The notes under the pieces are model-generated. The model made no database searches. It saw only the letters and a list, made by a program, of their open reading frames with translations, and was not told where the DNA came from. The position numbers and the translations under genes are program-made. From Kitasatospora cinereorecta (GTDB taxonomy: Bacteria > Actinomycetota > Actinomycetes > Streptomycetales > Streptomycetaceae), in the NCBI RefSeq assembly GCF_024172095.1, contig NZ_JAMZDX010000002.1:930001-994000 (forward strand): a stretch of 64,000 bases of DNA, in the 5' to 3' direction. How positions within the stretch are numbered: the first letter of the stretch is position 1; the number at the start of each line of letters is the position of its first letter. Shown here one piece after another: positions 25,285-33,648 of this stretch.

Positions 25285-26049
25285 ATGTCCGAGTGGCTGG
25301 CGCTCGCCATCGCCATGTCCGCGGCCTGCGTCGTGGTCATCGCCGTGGTGGTGCTCAGGCAGCGGCGGGTCGCCGCCGACGACGACCCGTCCGAGACGCC
25401 CGACGTCATCGAATACATCACGATGATGATCGGCGTGGTCTACGCGATCGTCCTCGGCCTCGCCATCGCCGGCGTGTGGGAGGCCCGCAGCTCCGCCCAG
25501 GACGACACCCTGCGCGAGGCCCAGGCGTTGCACGAGGTCAGCGCCCGCGCCGAGGTCTTCCCGGCCGACTACCGCGACCAGGTCCGCAAGGACGTCGACG
25601 CCTACGTCTCGTACGTCGTCAACACCGAGTGGGACTACATGCGCACCCACGGCGAGATCTCGCCGGAGGGTACGGCGCTGCTGGCCAAGGTGCGCACCGA
25701 CGTCGCCGAACGGGCCCCGCAGAACGACCTGGAGGCGCAGGCCTACCAGCCGATGATGGACCGGATCTCCACCGCGGACGAGGCACGCAACGCCCGTGGC
25801 CAGAACGTCGGGCCGACCATGCCCGGGGTGGTCTGGTTCGGCCTGATCGTCGGTGCGGTGGTCACCGTCGGCATGGTGTTCGCGCTGCAGATCCGCCGGT
25901 CGATGCGCGAGCTGGTGCTGGCCGGCACCTTCAGCGCCCTGATCGGCTTCCTGCTCTTCCTGATCTGGGACTTCGACGACCCCTTCGGCCGGGGCATCTC
26001 GGTGACCACCCAGCCCTTCACCGACCTGTTCCCCACCATCGGCTCCTGA
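25285..26049 (+). CDS. DUF4239-like integral membrane protein
   Basis: A 254-residue protein starting behind AGGAG. Two N-terminal helices (about 4-24 and 46-68) and two C-terminal helices (about 180-200 and 210-228) bracket a soluble loop of about 110 residues that contains ALHEVSARAEVFPADYRDQVRKDVDAYV, the conserved part of DUF4239 proteins. Function of the family is unknown. It follows the His/Pro-rich protein after 46 bases and could be in one transcript with it. Confidence 0.8.
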   Translation: MSEWLALAIAMSAACVVVIAVVVLRQRRVAADDDPSETPDVIEYITMMIGVVYAIVLGLAIAGVWEARSSAQDDTLREAQALHEVSARAEVFPADYRDQVRKDVDAYVSYVVNTEWDYMRTHGEISPEGTALLAKVRTDVAERAPQNDLEAQAYQPMMDRISTADEARNARGQNVGPTMPGVVWFGLIVGAVVTVGMVFALQIRRSMRELVLAGTFSALIGFLLFLIWDFDDPFGRGISVTTQPFTDLFPTIGS

Positions 26050-26057
26050 CCGTCGCG

Positions 26058-26087
26058 GGCCCGTGGCGCGCTCCCGCGCCGCGGGCC
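26058..26087 (+). terminator. Terminator after the DUF4239-like gene
   Basis: GGCCCGTGGCGCG and CGCGCCGCGGGCC form a 13-base-pair stem (one G-T pair) with a four-base loop, eight bases after the stop codon. Confidence 0.75.
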
Positions 26088-26195
26088 TCGTCCTGCTCGC
26101 GCGAGACCAGGCCGCCGGTCAGGATGTGCACCGACGGCCAGGCCAGGAACGCGCGCGGGGTGAAGAGGCGCAGGCGCTGCCCACGCGCTCGCGGG
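26088..26195 (-). pseudogene. Decayed 3' gene end, copy 1
   Basis: On the minus strand the segment around 26112-26178 reads RLRLFTPRAFLAWPSVHILTGGL and matches the segment at 26921-26990 at most DNA positions. No intact reading frame extends from it. It appears to be a remnant of a small gene's C-terminus. The rest of the gap up to 26345 shows only a drop in GC towards the next gene. Confidence 0.45.
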
Positions 26196-26344
26196 GGGAC
26201 CGAGGTCGGCCTCACGGTTGGGTACGGTCCGGGCGCCAGGCCACCCCCTTTGTGACGAGTTGGTTCTACCCCCGAGTAGAGCTGCACTGATCTCTCATCG
26301 CGTGCCACGATCGGATGCGCCAAATCCCCATCCTGGGAGCGGAT

Positions 26345-26896
26345 GTGACTGATCGACACTTTTGGAATCTGAGCGCTGCGGAGCGAGTGCGCATCATGGC
26401 AGCTCGGGCCGAGGCGTTCGTGGTGCTCGGCGCGGCTGCGGGCGGCAATGCTCTTGCCTCGGGGAAGGCCGCGTCGAAGCCCGACGAACGCGACACCCGC
26501 CTCATGGCCAACCTCAAGGCGGCGACGTCCGGGTTGGCCATGATGGGAGCGTGTCGGACAATCGCGAAGTCGTACTTCCCGCAGGAGAAGGCAGACAGCA
26601 GGAACTGGGCTCAAGCAGCCCTTGCAGCCCTCGCCTCCGTGGCGAGTTCCGAGTTCCTGAAGGACCAGAAGCTGAGCGAGGTGGAGGCTGCATCGCTCGG
26701 CGCACTGTCGTCCGCCCTTCCGCTTGTCTGGTTCTGGGGGGTGTACGACTACGCCGCTGTCACCGGTACCAGCGTCTTTGCCGTGCCCGGGACTGCAGCG
26801 TTCGAAGCGATCATCAACATCATCCGGGACCTGGCCAGCCCGCCGCCCATGCTGGGTGAATCCGAGAAGCCTGAGCTAGGTGAATCCGAAGCGTAG
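26345..26896 (+). CDS. Orphan membrane-associated protein of unknown function
   Basis: I do not recognise this 183-residue protein. GTG at 26345 is chosen because GGGAGCGG lies just upstream; an ATG ten codons earlier has no site. It starts TDRHFWNLSAAERVRIMAARAEAF and has two mildly hydrophobic stretches (ATSGLAMMGACRTIA and ASLGALSSALPLVWFWGVYDY). The end repeats LGESE twice. Its codon use is less GC-biased than its neighbours, and decayed copies of another gene flank it on both sides, so it is a candidate for recent acquisition. Confidence 0.6.
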   Translation: MTDRHFWNLSAAERVRIMAARAEAFVVLGAAAGGNALASGKAASKPDERDTRLMANLKAATSGLAMMGACRTIAKSYFPQEKADSRNWAQAALAALASVASSEFLKDQKLSEVEAASLGALSSALPLVWFWGVYDYAAVTGTSVFAVPGTAAFEAIINIIRDLASPPPMLGESEKPELGESEA

Positions 26897-26914
26897 GGCG
26901 CTCGCCCCCACGTC

Positions 26915-27060
26915 AGCACAGGCCGTCGGTCAGGAAGTGCACCGACAGCCAGGCGCGATGAACGCGAGCAGGGCGAAGCGGCGCAGCCGGAGCCAGCCGT
27001 AGGGCTGGTCCTGGGGCCGGCCGTCGCAGGCGGCGCCGAACCACTTCCAGACGTGCTCGG
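26915..27060 (-). pseudogene. Decayed 3' gene end, copy 2 (frameshifted)
   Basis: The minus strand reads HVWKWFGAACDGRPQDQPYGWLRL, RRFALLAF and then, after a two-base insertion relative to copy 1, AWLSVHFLTDGLC and a stop. Restoring the frame gives a coherent C-terminus that matches copy 1 (AFLAWPSVHILTGGL). The upstream part of the gene is gone. The sequence up to 27105 has no other feature. Confidence 0.5.
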
Positions 27061-27105
27061 AGAGCGTGTCGCCCCGGTCCTGTTGAAGAGGGCCGGCGGA
27101 CGCGG

Positions 27106-28134
27106 TCAGGCGGTGTGGGCGCGGAGGTCGGCGAGGAGGGTGGGGGCGGGCCAGGGGGTGGGGGCGGATTCGGCCTGGTGGACGAGGGTGGTGAGGCGGG
27201 CGTTGGCGGGGGCGGGGAGGTGGTGGCGGGCGGCGAGGGTGACGATCTCGCCCTGGAGGGTGTCGATCTCGGTGGGGCGGGAGCGCTGGAGGTCCTCCCA
27301 CATGGAGGAGCGGGCGTGGGCGTCGATGCGCAGGCTCGCGGCGGCGAGGCGGCGGAACAGGGCGTCGGGCAGGCCGAGGACGGCGGGCATCAGGCGCGGT
27401 GGGACGGGGCCGAGGCGGGCGGGGGTGATGCCCTCGGCCCGGAATGCGGCGAGGGCTTCGCGCTGGCACAGGGCGAGACAGGCCCGGTACTCGTGCCGGC
27501 CGAGCTGCTCGCGCAGCGGCAGCCCGGAGAGTGCGTTGATCGCGTTGTTGAGGTTCATCAGGAGCTTGGCGGCCTGGACGGCGGCCATGTCCCGCCGGAG
27601 GTCGAGCCGCAGGCCGGCGCCGCGGGCGGCGGTGGCGAGCTCGGCGGCGTCGGGGGTGTCGTCGAGCATCAGTCGGCCGCCGCTGCCCTGGTGGAAGGCG
27701 GCGGGGTCGGTGCGGACGACGTTGTAGGGGACCATGCCGGCGAGGACGGTGCGGCCGGGGAGTTCGCGGCGCAGCACGTCCGGGTTGTGCAGGCCGTTCT
27801 GGAAGCTGACGACGACGGTGTCGGGGTCGAGGTGGTCGGCGAGTTGGCGGCCGGCGGTGGCGGTGTCGGCGGATTTGACGGTGACCAGGACGTAGTCGGC
27901 GCCGCGGGCGGCGTCCGGTTCGGTGGCGAGGTGCAGGTCGTGGACGGTGCGCCGGGCGTCGCCGGGGCCGGTGAGGGTGAGGCCGTCGCGGACGGCGGCC
28001 GCCATCGCGGCGGGCCGGCCGATGAGGGTGACGTCGGCGGTGGCGGCGAGCATGCCGCCGAGGTGGCAGCCGATGGAGCCGGCGCCGAGGACGGCGATCC
28101 GGGGGCGGCGGGGGAGGGGTGCGGCGGTGGGCAC
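27106..28134 (-). CDS. Ketopantoate-reductase-like (PanE family) protein
   Basis: A 342-residue protein beginning with GTG at 28134, 14 bases after the aldolase stop. The Rossmann part opens with IAVLGAGSIGCHLGGML, and the conserved VKSADT, SFQNGLHN and GGRLMLD segments follow. The C-terminal domain has the family Lys and Asn in AAKLLMNLNNAINALSG, part of the catalytic and pantoate-binding set of 2-dehydropantoate 2-reductases. It would reduce a 2-keto acid with NADPH. Co-transcription with a class II aldolase suggests a route other than standard pantothenate synthesis, so panE is not assigned. Confidence 0.85.
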   Translation of the reverse strand: MPTAAPLPRRPRIAVLGAGSIGCHLGGMLAATADVTLIGRPAAMAAAVRDGLTLTGPGDARRTVHDLHLATEPDAARGADYVLVTVKSADTATAGRQLADHLDPDTVVVSFQNGLHNPDVLRRELPGRTVLAGMVPYNVVRTDPAAFHQGSGGRLMLDDTPDAAELATAARGAGLRLDLRRDMAAVQAAKLLMNLNNAINALSGLPLREQLGRHEYRACLALCQREALAAFRAEGITPARLGPVPPRLMPAVLGLPDALFRRLAAASLRIDAHARSSMWEDLQRSRPTEIDTLQGEIVTLAARHHLPAPANARLTTLVHQAESAPTPWPAPTLLADLRAHTA

Positions 28135-28148
28135 GGGCGGGCGGGTCC

Positions 28149-28982
28149 TCAGTCGAAGAGGTCGGGGTCGGAGGCGGTGATCTGGTCCCAGAGCGGGCGG
28201 GCCTGGAACCAGCCTGCCAGGTGGCTGCCGATCTGGGCCCGGGTGGTGAGCGCGGTGTCGTGGTCGATCAGCTTGGGGGTGCCGGCGGCCATCGCGAGCA
28301 GCTGGGCCTGGCAGGAGCGTTCCATGGTGATGAACCACCAGACCGCCTCGGCGACGGACTCACCGACGGTGAGCAGGCCGTGGTTCTGCAGGATGACGGC
28401 CTTGCAGGCGCCGAGCGCCTCGGCGATCCGCTTGCCCTCCTCCAGTTCGTTGGCGACGCCGCGGTAGTCGCTGTACAGGGCGTGGTCCTCGTAGAAGGCG
28501 CAGGCGTCCTGGGTGATCGGGTCGAGCGGGATGCCGAGGCTGGAGAAGGCCTTGCCGTACAGCGAGTGGGAGTGGGCGGCGGCGACGGCGTCCGGGCGGG
28601 CGGCGTGGACCTGGGAGTGGATGACGAAGGCGGCCTTGTTCACCGGGCGCTCGCCGTGCAGCAGGTTGCCCTCGTGGTCGACCAGGATCAGGTCGGAGGC
28701 CTTGATCTGGTTGAAGCTCATGCCGAACGGGTTGACCCAGAACCGGTCCGGGTGCTCCGGGTCGCGGACGGTGATGTGGCCGGCGACCCCCTCGGAGAAG
28801 CCGAAGCGGCCGAAGAGCCGGAATCCGGCGGCGAGTTGTTCCTTGCGGTAGCGGCGTTCCGCCTCGACCGAGTCAAAGGTCGGCGGCAGCGGGATGGTGA
28901 CGCCGGCCGGGACCGGTCCGACGGCGGCGGACAGGGCGGAGGGAAGGGCGGAGGAAAGGGCGGAGTGCAGGGGGGTGCTCAT
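28149..28982 (-). CDS. Class II aldolase/adducin-family protein
   Basis: A 277-residue protein starting at ATG 28982 behind GGAG. The zinc-binding histidines are in AAHSHSLYGKAF and LQNHGLLTVG, and the conserved GMSFNQIKASDLILVDHEGNLL and FVIHSQVHAARPDAVAAAH precede them. The first 25 residues are a Ser-Ala-Leu repeat encoded by repeated GGGCGGAG units. Such enzymes cleave or isomerise hydroxy-keto acids. It is first in a two-gene unit with the PanE-like reductase and is divergent from a TetR regulator, whose operator lies in its promoter. Confidence 0.88.
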   Translation of the reverse strand: MSTPLHSALSSALPSALSAAVGPVPAGVTIPLPPTFDSVEAERRYRKEQLAAGFRLFGRFGFSEGVAGHITVRDPEHPDRFWVNPFGMSFNQIKASDLILVDHEGNLLHGERPVNKAAFVIHSQVHAARPDAVAAAHSHSLYGKAFSSLGIPLDPITQDACAFYEDHALYSDYRGVANELEEGKRIAEALGACKAVILQNHGLLTVGESVAEAVWWFITMERSCQAQLLAMAAGTPKLIDHDTALTTRAQIGSHLAGWFQARPLWDQITASDPDLFD

Positions 28983-29041
28983 GGCGGCTCCAGCGGTCTG
29001 CGGCGGGTGCGGCGGGTGCAGCGACAGGTGCGGACAGGGAG

Positions 29042-29070
29042 AACATACAGAGCTGTATCCGATACGTCGA
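29042..29070 (-). promoter_or_regulatory. Aldolase promoter with TetR operator in the spacer
   Basis: On the minus strand TCGACG (29070-29065), a 17-base spacer and TATGTT (29047-29042) form a strong promoter. The perfect palindrome GTATCCGATAC (29055-29065) lies within the spacer and touches the -35. Repression by the divergent TetR protein is the simplest reading. Confidence 0.6.
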
Positions 29071-29120
29071 TGGATCGGATCCGGAAAGGTATGGTGATCT
29101 CGGACCGGAGGGAGGGCGCG

Positions 29121-29738
29121 ATGCCCAAGGGTGTGACCAAGCGGCGGCCGCGGACCAGGGCGGCCCTGCTGGGCGCGGCGCTGGCGACCTTCGCCGAGCA
29201 CGGCTTCCGGGCGGCGTCGATCGAGCAGATCTGCGAGCGCGCCGGGTACACCCGCGGCGCCTTCTACTCCAACTTCAGCAGCAAGGAAGAGCTCTTCCTC
29301 GCCCTCTTCGACGAGCACAGCGAGCGGACCGTCGCCCGGATCGCCGAGCGGATCGACGCCATCGCGGACGAGCAGCTCACCCTGCAGGGCGTGGCGGACG
29401 TGCTCGCCGAGATCGAGCCCGCCGAGCGGGACTGGTACCTGGTCACCACCGAGTTCACCCTGCACGCGATCCGCGACCCGCAGGCGGCCTGGGTGCTGGC
29501 GCAGCACGACGCCCGACTGCGGGCGGAGATCGCCCGCTGCCTGACCGGGTACCTGGCCCGGGCCGGCCGCACCCTCACCGCCGACCCGGAGGAGGTGGCG
29601 CGGCTGCTGATCGCGGTCCGGGAGGGCGGGCTGGCGCAGAGCTACGTCGAGCCCGAGCAGCTGCCGCCGGGGCGGCTGGAGCGGCGGTTCCTCGCCCCGC
29701 TGCTGGCGGCGCTCAGCACGGAGGCGGAGGGCGCCTGA
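29121..29738 (+). CDS. TetR-family transcriptional regulator
   Basis: A 205-residue regulator; the ATG at 29121 has GGAGGGAGG upstream. The N-terminal HTH (about 10-60) is typical: TRAALLGAALATFAEHGFRAASIEQICERAG, YTRGAFYSNFSSKEELF. The C-terminal ligand domain is helical with WYLVTTEFTLHAIRDPQAAW. It is divergent from the aldolase-reductase pair and a palindrome lies in their promoter, so it likely represses that pair until a substrate-derived ligand binds. Confidence 0.93.
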   Translation: MPKGVTKRRPRTRAALLGAALATFAEHGFRAASIEQICERAGYTRGAFYSNFSSKEELFLALFDEHSERTVARIAERIDAIADEQLTLQGVADVLAEIEPAERDWYLVTTEFTLHAIRDPQAAWVLAQHDARLRAEIARCLTGYLARAGRTLTADPEEVARLLIAVREGGLAQSYVEPEQLPPGRLERRFLAPLLAALSTEAEGA

Positions 29739-29834
29739 CGCGCAGGGCCGCCGGCGGTGCGCGGGCATCGGGGTGGCCGGTGGAGTTCACCGGGTGTTCA
29801 TGATCCGTCTCTCGGCCGGGTGCGAAGGCCGCCG

Positions 29835-29873
29835 TAGGTTGTCCGAGCAAGCCCAGAGTTGTCCATACAACTC
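29835..29873 (+). promoter_or_regulatory. Promoter-proximal palindrome before the FAD oxidoreductase
   Basis: GAGTTGTCCATACAACTC (29856-29873) is a perfect inverted repeat with seven-base arms. A -10-like TAGGTT lies at 29835-29840, placing the palindrome at about +10, a repressor position. The form resembles sites of GntR-family proteins of the HutC type. No such regulator gene is adjacent. Confidence 0.5.
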
Positions 29874-29906
29874 GGGAACATCCTCTCGGATCGGAGACCC
29901 CAGGCC

Positions 29907-31040
29907 ATGCTCGACACGCTCGGTTCCGCGGACGTCGTCGTCATCGGCGCCGGCATCGTCGGCCTCGCCCACGCGCACGAGGCGCTGGAGCGCGGCCTGT
30001 CGGTGGCCGTCGTGGAACGCGCCGACCGGGCCACCGGGGCCTCGGTGCGCAACTTCGGCCACGCCTGTGCCACCGCCCAGGCCGGCGACGCCCTCCGCTA
30101 CGGCATGGCCGCCCGCGCCACCTGGACGGAGCTGGCCGACGAAGCCGGCTTCTGGCTGCGCCGCACCGGCACGGTGATGGTCGCCCGGGCCGAGGACGAG
30201 CTCGCCGTCCTCGCCGAGTTCGCCGAGCTGCGCGGCGAGGACCAGGCACGGATGCTGACGGCCGGACAGGTCGCCGAGCGGGTGCCGGTCGGCCCCGACG
30301 TCGTCGGCGGCGCCTGGCTGCCCGGCGACCTGCGCGTCGACCCGCGCGCCGCCGCACCCGCCATCGCCCGCCACCTCGCCGCACGCGGCGTCGCCTTCCA
30401 CTTCGCCACCACCGCGCACACCGTCGAGCCGGGCGCCGTCCGCACCAGCCGCGGCGTGCTCAAGGCCGGCGCGATCGTCCTCGCCACCGGCCACGACCTG
30501 GACCGGCACTACCCGGAGCTGGCCGCCGAACACGCCGTCCGCCGCTGCGCCCTGCGGATGCTGCGGGTCGACGCCCCCGGCGGCGCGGTCATCGAGCCGG
30601 CCGTCCAGACCGGCTACTCGCTGCTGCGCTACGCCGGGTTCGAGGCCTGCCCCAGCCTGTCCGAGGTGCGGGAGCGGCTCACCCGCGAGCACCCGGAGCT
30701 GATCGGGATGGGCCTCAACCTGATGTACACCCAGCGCCCCGACGGGACCCTCACCATCGGCGACACCCACGCGTACGACACCACCCACGACCCCTTCGAC
30801 GACGAGGAGCTCGACCGGGCGGTGCTGGCCGAGACGGCGAAGCTGCTCGGCGCCGGCGAACTGACGGTGCGGGAGCGCTGGCGCGGGGTCTACGCGGCCG
30901 GCCGGGAGCCGTTCCTGGTCGCGGCTCCGGCGGAGGGCGTCCGGGTGGCGGCGGTCACCTCCGGCATCGGCATGACCACCGCCTTCGGCCTCGCCCCCGA
31001 GGTGCTGGACGGCCTCGGCCTCGGCGCCGCCGGACGCTGA
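29907..31040 (+). CDS. FAD-dependent oxidoreductase (DAO family, TIGR03364-like)
   Basis: A 377-residue flavoprotein. The ATG at 29907 follows GGAG; the frame extends upstream only through the palindrome. The FAD-binding fold is VVVIGAGIVGLAHAHEALERG with the second motif VVERADRATGASVRNFGHACAT; the FGHA segment and the C-terminal GIGMTTAFGLAPEVLD are typical of the TIGR03364 group. Relatives take part in phosphonate (2-aminoethylphosphonate) breakdown, oxidising an amine. No phosphonate genes are adjacent, so the substrate remains open. Confidence 0.85.
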   Translation: MLDTLGSADVVVIGAGIVGLAHAHEALERGLSVAVVERADRATGASVRNFGHACATAQAGDALRYGMAARATWTELADEAGFWLRRTGTVMVARAEDELAVLAEFAELRGEDQARMLTAGQVAERVPVGPDVVGGAWLPGDLRVDPRAAAPAIARHLAARGVAFHFATTAHTVEPGAVRTSRGVLKAGAIVLATGHDLDRHYPELAAEHAVRRCALRMLRVDAPGGAVIEPAVQTGYSLLRYAGFEACPSLSEVRERLTREHPELIGMGLNLMYTQRPDGTLTIGDTHAYDTTHDPFDDEELDRAVLAETAKLLGAGELTVRERWRGVYAAGREPFLVAAPAEGVRVAAVTSGIGMTTAFGLAPEVLDGLGLGAAGR

Positions 31041-31125
31041 ACCGGCCGTCCGGTCGGTGCCTTCCGTCTCGCGCAGTTCCCCGCGCCCCTGTTGTGGTTG
31101 CTCCACTGCCTACTGGCGGAGCCAC

Positions 31126-32562
31126 TTACACCGGCAGCAGGTGCGCGACCACCTCGGCCAGCCGGCGCGCGTTGCGGCACGGCAGCATCCGCACCACCTG
31201 GGCGTACACCGGCGCGGCGGAGTCGCCGGACCCCCACTGGGACGGCGGCTCCGGGTTCAGCCAGAGCACCTGGCGGGCCCGGTCGGCGATCCGGGCGAGC
31301 GCGGCCGGGTTCGGGTCGAAGCCGTTGGTCCGGGCGTCCCCGAGGACCAGCACGGAGGTGCGCGGGCCGACCGCGTCCAGGTGCTCGTCGGCGAACTGGC
31401 CGAGCGCCGCGCCGTAGTCGCTGCTGCCGTGGAAGCCCGCCACCCTGGCCTCGGTCAGCACCCGCCGGGCCAGCTCCGCCGGTTCCACCGCACCGCCGGT
31501 CACCAGCCGGGTGACCTCGGCGGTCCGGTTGACGAAGGCGAACACCCGCACCCGGCTGAACTGGTCGCGCATCGCCTGCACCAGCAGCATGGTGAAGTCC
31601 GAGAACCCGGCCACCGACCCCGAGATGTCGCACAGCAGCACGATCTCCGGGCGGCCCGGCCGGCGCCGCCGGTACGCCGGGCGCATCGGCACCCCGCCGG
31701 TCGACAGCGAGCGGCGCAGCGTCCGGCGCAGGTCGATCTGCCCGCGGGCCGCCTTCCGCCGTCGGGCGGCCAGCCGGGTCGCCAGCTTGCGGGCCAACGG
31801 CTGCACGGTGCGGCGCAGTTCGGCCAGCTGCTCGCGGCCCGCCGAGAGGAAGTCGACCTGGTCGGCGGTCGGGGCGATCGCCCGGGCGGCGATCCGCTCG
31901 GTGCCGCGCAGCTCGGCCACCCGGCGGCGCGCCTCGGTGCCCACCAGCGCGCGGAACTCCCGGATCCGGCGGCGGATCTCGTCCGCCTCCACCCGGTCGG
32001 TGAACTCCGGCCCGCCGCGGCCCGCCCGCAACCCCGCGAGCACCCGCGCCAGCAGGGTCTCCGGCTGCATCCGGCCCAGCGTCTGGTACGCCGACCAGCC
32101 GTCCGTACCGGGAGCGGTGCCGTAGCGGCCGAGCGCGTCCACCGCCTCGCCCGCCAGCCGGGCGAGCGCGGCCCGGTCACCGGCGGTCAGCGCCTCGGCG
32201 AGGCGCTCGCGCAGCTCGTCGACCGTGGGCGGGGCAGCCGGGTCGGGGCCGTCGGGTTGCGGGTCCTCGGCCGGCGGTGTCCGGGTGGCCTCCGGGCGGC
32301 CCACGCCGAGCGGGAAGAACAGGTCGAAGGCCGGGTCGAACACCGCCCGCTGACCGGTCGAGCGCAGCAGCGCGGCGGCCAGGCCCTCGCGCAGCCGCTC
32401 GCGGTCCGCCAGGCCCAGCACCTCCGCGACGGCGGCCGCGTCGACCGTCTCGGCCGGGCCGACCGGGACGCCGTGGCCGCGCAGCGCCTGCACCAGACCG
32501 GTGAGGCGGCCGGACAGCCGGGTGGAGGGGGCTGCGGCGGGGGCCGCCGGGCTGCCGGTCAT
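31126..32562 (-). CDS. VWA domain (CoxE-like) protein paired with MoxR ATPase
   Basis: A 478-residue protein whose ATG overlaps the ATPase stop as ATGA. The first 300 residues are helical and basic; the C-terminal part is a von Willebrand A domain with the metal-site motif CDISGSV near residue 311 and the later Thr and Asp (VTGGAV, LGDARTNGF). CoxE-like VWA proteins work with MoxR-type AAA+ ATPases as chaperones that insert metals or mature enzymes. No target enzyme is adjacent. The 85 bases between it and the FAD oxidoreductase are empty. Confidence 0.9.
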   Translation of the reverse strand: MTGSPAAPAAAPSTRLSGRLTGLVQALRGHGVPVGPAETVDAAAVAEVLGLADRERLREGLAAALLRSTGQRAVFDPAFDLFFPLGVGRPEATRTPPAEDPQPDGPDPAAPPTVDELRERLAEALTAGDRAALARLAGEAVDALGRYGTAPGTDGWSAYQTLGRMQPETLLARVLAGLRAGRGGPEFTDRVEADEIRRRIREFRALVGTEARRRVAELRGTERIAARAIAPTADQVDFLSAGREQLAELRRTVQPLARKLATRLAARRRKAARGQIDLRRTLRRSLSTGGVPMRPAYRRRRPGRPEIVLLCDISGSVAGFSDFTMLLVQAMRDQFSRVRVFAFVNRTAEVTRLVTGGAVEPAELARRVLTEARVAGFHGSSDYGAALGQFADEHLDAVGPRTSVLVLGDARTNGFDPNPAALARIADRARQVLWLNPEPPSQWGSGDSAAPVYAQVVRMLPCRNARRLAEVVAHLLPV

Positions 32563-33431
32563 GCCAGGGTGAGCTTCTCGGTCGCCCGGCAGATGTCCTC
32601 CTGGTGCTTGAGGATCACGCCCAGGCTGGTGCGGACCACCGCGTCGTCCAGGGAGTCCGCGCCGAGGGCGAGCAGGGTGCGGGCCCAGTCGATGGTCTCG
32701 GCCACCGACGGGGACTTGCGCAGGTCCATCGCCCGCAGCGCGTTCACCACCCGGACCACGGAGGCGGCCAGCGCCGCGTCCAGCCCGGGGACGCGGAGCC
32801 GGACGATCCGCTCCTCCAGCTCCGGGTCCGGGAAGTCCAGGTGCAGGAAGAGGCAGCGGCGGCGCAACGCCTCGGAGAGCTCGCGGGTCGCGTTCGAGGT
32901 GAGCAGGGTGAACGGGCGGCGGGTCGCGGCGATCGTGCCCAGCTCCGGGACGGTCACCTGGAAGTCGCTCAGCACCTCCAGCAGCAGGCCCTCGACCTCC
33001 AGGTCGGCCTTGTCCGTCTCGTCGATCAGCAGGACCGTCGGCTCCTCGCCGCGGATCGCGGTCAGCAGCGGGCGGGGCAGCAGGAACTCCTCGCCGAAGA
33101 CGTCCGTGCGGGCGTCCTCCCACGACTCGCCCCGGCCCGCGGTGATCCGCAGCAACTGCTTGGCGTGGTTCCACTCGTACAGGGCGCGGGACTCGTCGAT
33201 GCCCTCGTAGCACTGCAACCTCACCAGCCGGGCCCCGCCCACCCGGGCCACCGCCTTCGCCAGCTCGGTCTTGCCCACCCCGGCCGGGCCCTCCACCAGC
33301 AGCGGCTTGCCGAGCCGGTCCGCCAGGAACACCGTGGTGGCCACCGCCGTCGACGCCAGGTACCCGACGGCGGCAAGCCGCTCGGTCACCTCGTCCACCG
33401 AGCCGAAGAAGCCCGAGGTCTGGTCGCGCAT
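32559..33431 (-). CDS. MoxR-type AAA+ ATPase
   Basis: A 290-residue AAA+ ATPase starting at ATG 33431 behind GGGAG. Walker A is GPAGVGKTE near residue 48, Walker B is VLLIDETDKAD, and the sensor 1 Asn is in LLTSNATRELSEALRRRC. The FLHLDFPDPELEERIVRLR helix and the C-terminal lid follow the MoxR pattern. It forms a hexameric chaperone with the VWA protein encoded downstream. It is first in a two-gene operon. Confidence 0.93.
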   Translation of the reverse strand: MRDQTSGFFGSVDEVTERLAAVGYLASTAVATTVFLADRLGKPLLVEGPAGVGKTELAKAVARVGGARLVRLQCYEGIDESRALYEWNHAKQLLRITAGRGESWEDARTDVFGEEFLLPRPLLTAIRGEEPTVLLIDETDKADLEVEGLLLEVLSDFQVTVPELGTIAATRRPFTLLTSNATRELSEALRRRCLFLHLDFPDPELEERIVRLRVPGLDAALAASVVRVVNALRAMDLRKSPSVAETIDWARTLLALGADSLDDAVVRTSLGVILKHQEDICRATEKLTLA

Positions 33432-33576
33432 ACCGCCAACTCCCGTCCGTACGAACCGTCCGGCCGCCACCTTACTGGCCGGTCACATCCGCGCGGGAGC
33501 CCCTGCGAGGGCCGGCACGCGGTCGTGGGGCGTGAGGTGCGGGGGAGTCGGAGCGGTCCAGGTGGCCGGTGGCGAG

Positions 33577-33606
33577 GCGTGGCCGGGTGCGGCGGAGCCG
33601 CCACGC
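33577..33606 (-). terminator. Hairpin after the DJ-1-like gene
   Basis: GCGTGGC and GCCACGC enclose an inner GCGGC-gga-GCCGC stem. It lies about 45 bases downstream of the DJ-1-like stop on the minus strand. Confidence 0.5.
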
Positions 33607-33648
33607 GGTGGGGGCCGGTGGCGGCTGGGCCGGGGGTGGGGGTGGGCG

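Noticed and set aside
26930..27469. 179-codon minus-strand frame over the gap and the PanE-like gene end
   Set aside because: Most of it is an Arg/Pro shadow; only the last part matches the decayed gene end, in a broken frame.
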